Shown here: positions 61,983-64,000 of the stretch, in pieces
How positions within the stretch are numbered: the stretch's first letter is position 1
Layout of the letters: the number at the start of each line of letters is the position of its first letter
Assembly: GCA_963848825.1 (NCBI GenBank)
Contig: CAWKFA010000009.1
Coordinates: 496,001 to 560,000, forward strand
Origin: CAVVSQ01 sp963848825
Lineage (GTDB): Bacteria; Planctomycetota; Planctomycetia; Gemmatales; Gemmataceae
Length of the DNA: 64,000 bases
Direction: 5' to 3'
Translations under genes and position numbers: made by a program
Notes under the pieces: model-generated
Seen by the model: the letters and a program-made list of their open reading frames with translations, nothing else
Told to the model about the DNA's origin: nothing
The model's database searches: none

Positions 61983-62968
61983 TCACTGGGGCAGGTTCTT
62001 CATCACACTTTCGATTACGGCCGAGCTCACCGTGCCGCCGAGGACCACATTGGTGCCGCGGGTGGTGATCTGTAGCGTTTTGGCGACCTGTCCGAGCGGC
62101 GCGAACTTTTCATCGCGCTTGGCGAAATTGTCGGCGGCGAACTGAACGACGGGCAGCAAGCTCGTGTATTCTTTGGCCATTTTCTTGGCGTCGGCTTCAT
62201 TCTTGGCGTTGATACCCACTTCGAAGCGTAAGTCGTCAGCCACGGTGAGGGAGATGGCCAGGCCGTCAATCGTTTGCAAGGCAGCCGCGGCGCTGCCGGC
62301 ATTGGGGACCGGCGCGTCCGCCAGCAATTTCGTGACGCTGTGCCCGTGGCCACGAAGAATATGCTTTGCTTGCCGTCGCTGCCGTTCAACAAGGCGGCAA
62401 ACTCCTTCTTTAGGTTCGCCTTCTGGTCGCCGGCCAGCCGGTCCAGCGCGTCGGTAAGACCCTTCCTGGTGGAAACGGCAATCATGACATTTTCGTTAGC
62501 CAACGTGGCGTAAAAGGCTTTATCCCCCGGCGGCGTGATTTCATAAATCGTCTGTTTGCCGCTCTTGGTAATCGCCAGCGCATCGCGATTCTCCTTGGCG
62601 ATCTCGGCCGTGGCGGCCGCCAGCTTGTCTTTGTCGAAATTCCCCTCAACGATGATGCCCGTGGGTTCCTTGCTGCCGTCGCTGGTCACCGTGATCTTGT
62701 GTAGGTCGCGAAAGATATCGAAGCCGGCCTTTTGCAGGAGTTTCATGGCCGGGTTGCCCGCCGCCTGGTTCTCGAGCTCCTGCTTGGCCTGCCGCACGGC
62801 TTCCTTGTTGGCCTGTAGAAGTTGGGAACCCAAAATCTGTTTAACATTGATGGTAAACACCATCTCCGTGTCACTGGGCAAAAACTTGAGATCGCCCGCT
62901 GCCGCGGTGGTCAAGGTCGCCGACGCCATGATCAGGGTGAGGGCCCACACCCGACGTGAGGTCATCAT
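61983..62968 (-). CDS. Secreted conserved planctomycete protein (one frame break)
   Basis: About 328 residues. The signal peptide (RVWALTLIMASATLTTAAAG) is followed by LKFLPSDTEMVFTINVKQIL, FDIFRDLHKITVTSDGSKEP, NVMIAVSTRKGLTDALDRLAG and a second part AKMAKEYTSLLPVVQFAADNF-like, ending SSAVIESVMKNLPQ. The layout of alternating strands and helices recurs in planctomycete proteins; no function is known. The frame breaks near 62335, before VTKLLADAPVPNAGSAAA. The ATG doublet at 62968/62965 starts it. Confidence 0.72.
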
Positions 62969-63034
62969 GAATCTACTCCTTTGGTGAACAACGAACGAGA
63001 CTATCCAATGTTACCAATTTAGCCGCCGGGAGTT

Positions 63035-64000
63035 TCAAAAAACGCCGCGGGTTTTCTCCAGGCAAGGGAGCGCCGCAGCCATATTCTCGAAGACTTCTGG
63101 CCACGCGCCTGGTTTCGCTTGACGAAAGAGTCGCAACGTCGGATACCAGGGGCTATCGCTCCGCCCCAGCAGCCAGCACCAATACGGCACGGATTTAAGC
63201 GCCACCCAGCCGCGCACGCCCAGCGCGCCTGCCAGATGCGCGACAGATGTGCAGACCGTCACGACCAGGTCGAGCTGTGGCAAAACCGCCGCGAGGTCGT
63301 CAAGGCAGCCTGCATCAAAGCGGCCGCCCAGGTCGACAATCGGAAAACAGCACTTCGCCAATTGTTCGCGGCCAGCACCTACCTGGAGGCTAAACAAACG
63401 CGTGCCCGCCACCTTCGCTAACGGGGCAAAGAAGTTGAGCGGCACGGAACGGTAGCGATCATCTTTTTGCGTGGGATTGCCCTGCCAAACGATGCCGATT
63501 TTTAAGCCATCCGAGTCCGTCAGCTCAGCGCGCCAGGGCTGCCGTCGCGCCGGGTCCCCTGTCACGTAAGGCACCTGGGCGGGGATCGTGGACAAGTTCG
63601 TGTCAAATATGCCGGCGAGACTCATCAAGGGGGCCTGTACATCATGGGCAGGCAGCTCCTCACCATGGGCATTCGGGCCCGACGCGAGCAAGATTTGATC
63701 GACGCCAGGCATCCTGGCAACCAGAGACGCCAGCGGGGGCTGGCATTCCATCAGGATGCGTGCTCCGCGCCTGTACGAGCGGAACATAGCGTAGGAATTG
63801 CAGCGTGTCGCCGAGGCCCTGTTCGGCATGGAGCAAGATCGTACGGCCTTGCAAACAGGACCCGTTCCAACGCGGTTGGCGCCAGCGGCGAGCCACTCTG
63901 CCGGGTTGGGACCAGCGTAACTCAAAATCCGGCCAGGCTTCCGCCAACTGCCCGTTCAGCAAGCGCAGGCAGGCACGATTCCAGCGTGCCACCTGGTGCG
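63035..64000 (-). CDS. TPR-linked GT9-like glycosyltransferase, 5' part beyond window (one frame break)
   Basis: Only the C-terminal 320 residues are inside. They begin WNRACLRLLNGQLAEAWPDFELRW and go through LLHAEQGLGDTLQFLRYVP, IVWQGNPTQKDDRYRSVPL, VTVCTSVAHLAGALGVRGWV and DSPWYPTLRLFRQAKPGAW, the same signatures as the genes at 1-2202 and 27329-29223. TPRs should precede it outside the right edge. The frame breaks near 63770, between QFLRYVPLVQA and RILMECQPPL. It ends the window in the same strand orientation as its two paralogues. Confidence 0.85.

Overview
The window reads as chromosomal DNA of a planctomycete, most like the Gemmataceae. The markers are a DUF1549/DUF1553 secreted protein with a CVQCHDHPF motif, a TIGR03067-type protein, three TPR proteins fused to a GT9-like glycosyltransferase domain, several small basic or zinc-ribbon proteins of planctomycete type, high G+C, and genes that are mostly loosely clustered rather than in long operons. 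There is no CRISPR array, insertion sequence, phage or plasmid gene. The only RNA gene seen is tRNA-Phe(GAA) at 44712-44784.

The most important technical point is that about two dozen otherwise well-conserved genes, including ileS, the PFOR alpha chain, hppD, hmgA, an htrA-type protease and an ABC permease, are split by single-base frame changes. At many breaks, adding one base to a short homopolymer (often G or C) restores a continuous family-typical protein. I read these as base-calling or assembly indels, not as real pseudogenes, and annotate each broken gene as one reconstructed CDS.

Layout. 1-4.4 kb: a minus-strand cluster of a JmjC/cupin-type oxygenase, a CelD-like GNAT acyltransferase and a TPR-glycosyltransferase. 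5-9.5 kb: DUF1549/DUF1553 protein, two small proteins and an ArnT-like membrane glycosyltransferase. 9.7-15.4 kb: ROK sugar kinase, csrA with a clear terminator, a nucleoside-hydrolase-like protein overlapping trpD, lexA with a possible operator, and an MFS transporter. 15.5-19.6 kb: TolC-like outer-membrane protein with a secreted partner, a REP-like inverted repeat and small regulators. 19.7-25.7 kb: two-gene pyruvate:ferredoxin oxidoreductase and a large secreted protein. 25.7-33.5 kb: PilZ protein behind a near-consensus promoter, HDOD protein, second TPR-glycosyltransferase, a duplicated alpha/beta-hydrolase followed by a GH99-like domain (perhaps one protein), and a second MFS transporter.

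33.8-38.6 kb: ABC ATPase, giant FtsX-like permease and a small multi-span membrane protein. 38.8-44.8 kb: ileS, an HpcH/HpaI-type aldolase, a zinc-ribbon protein and tRNA-Phe. 44.9-49.8 kb: an ArsB/NhaD-like anion transporter, then an accessory-looking patch (SMI1/KNR4-like protein, AlbA_2 regulator, SdpI-like protein). 49.8-57.3 kb: metabolism, with a FolK-SDR fusion, trpE and hom in one tight run, then a sugar isomerase, hmgA and hppD (tyrosine to homogentisate breakdown). 57.5-64 kb: a secreted TPR-redoxin protein convergent with an HtrA-type protease, a small TPR protein, a secreted protein of unknown function, and a third TPR-glycosyltransferase running off the right edge.

The most unusual biology is the FolK-SDR fusion whose SDR half lacks the catalytic Ser and Tyr, the nucleoside-hydrolase homologue missing calcium-site aspartates, the degenerate duplicated hydrolase apparently joined to a GH99-like module, and the TPR-GT-TPR protein at the left edge.
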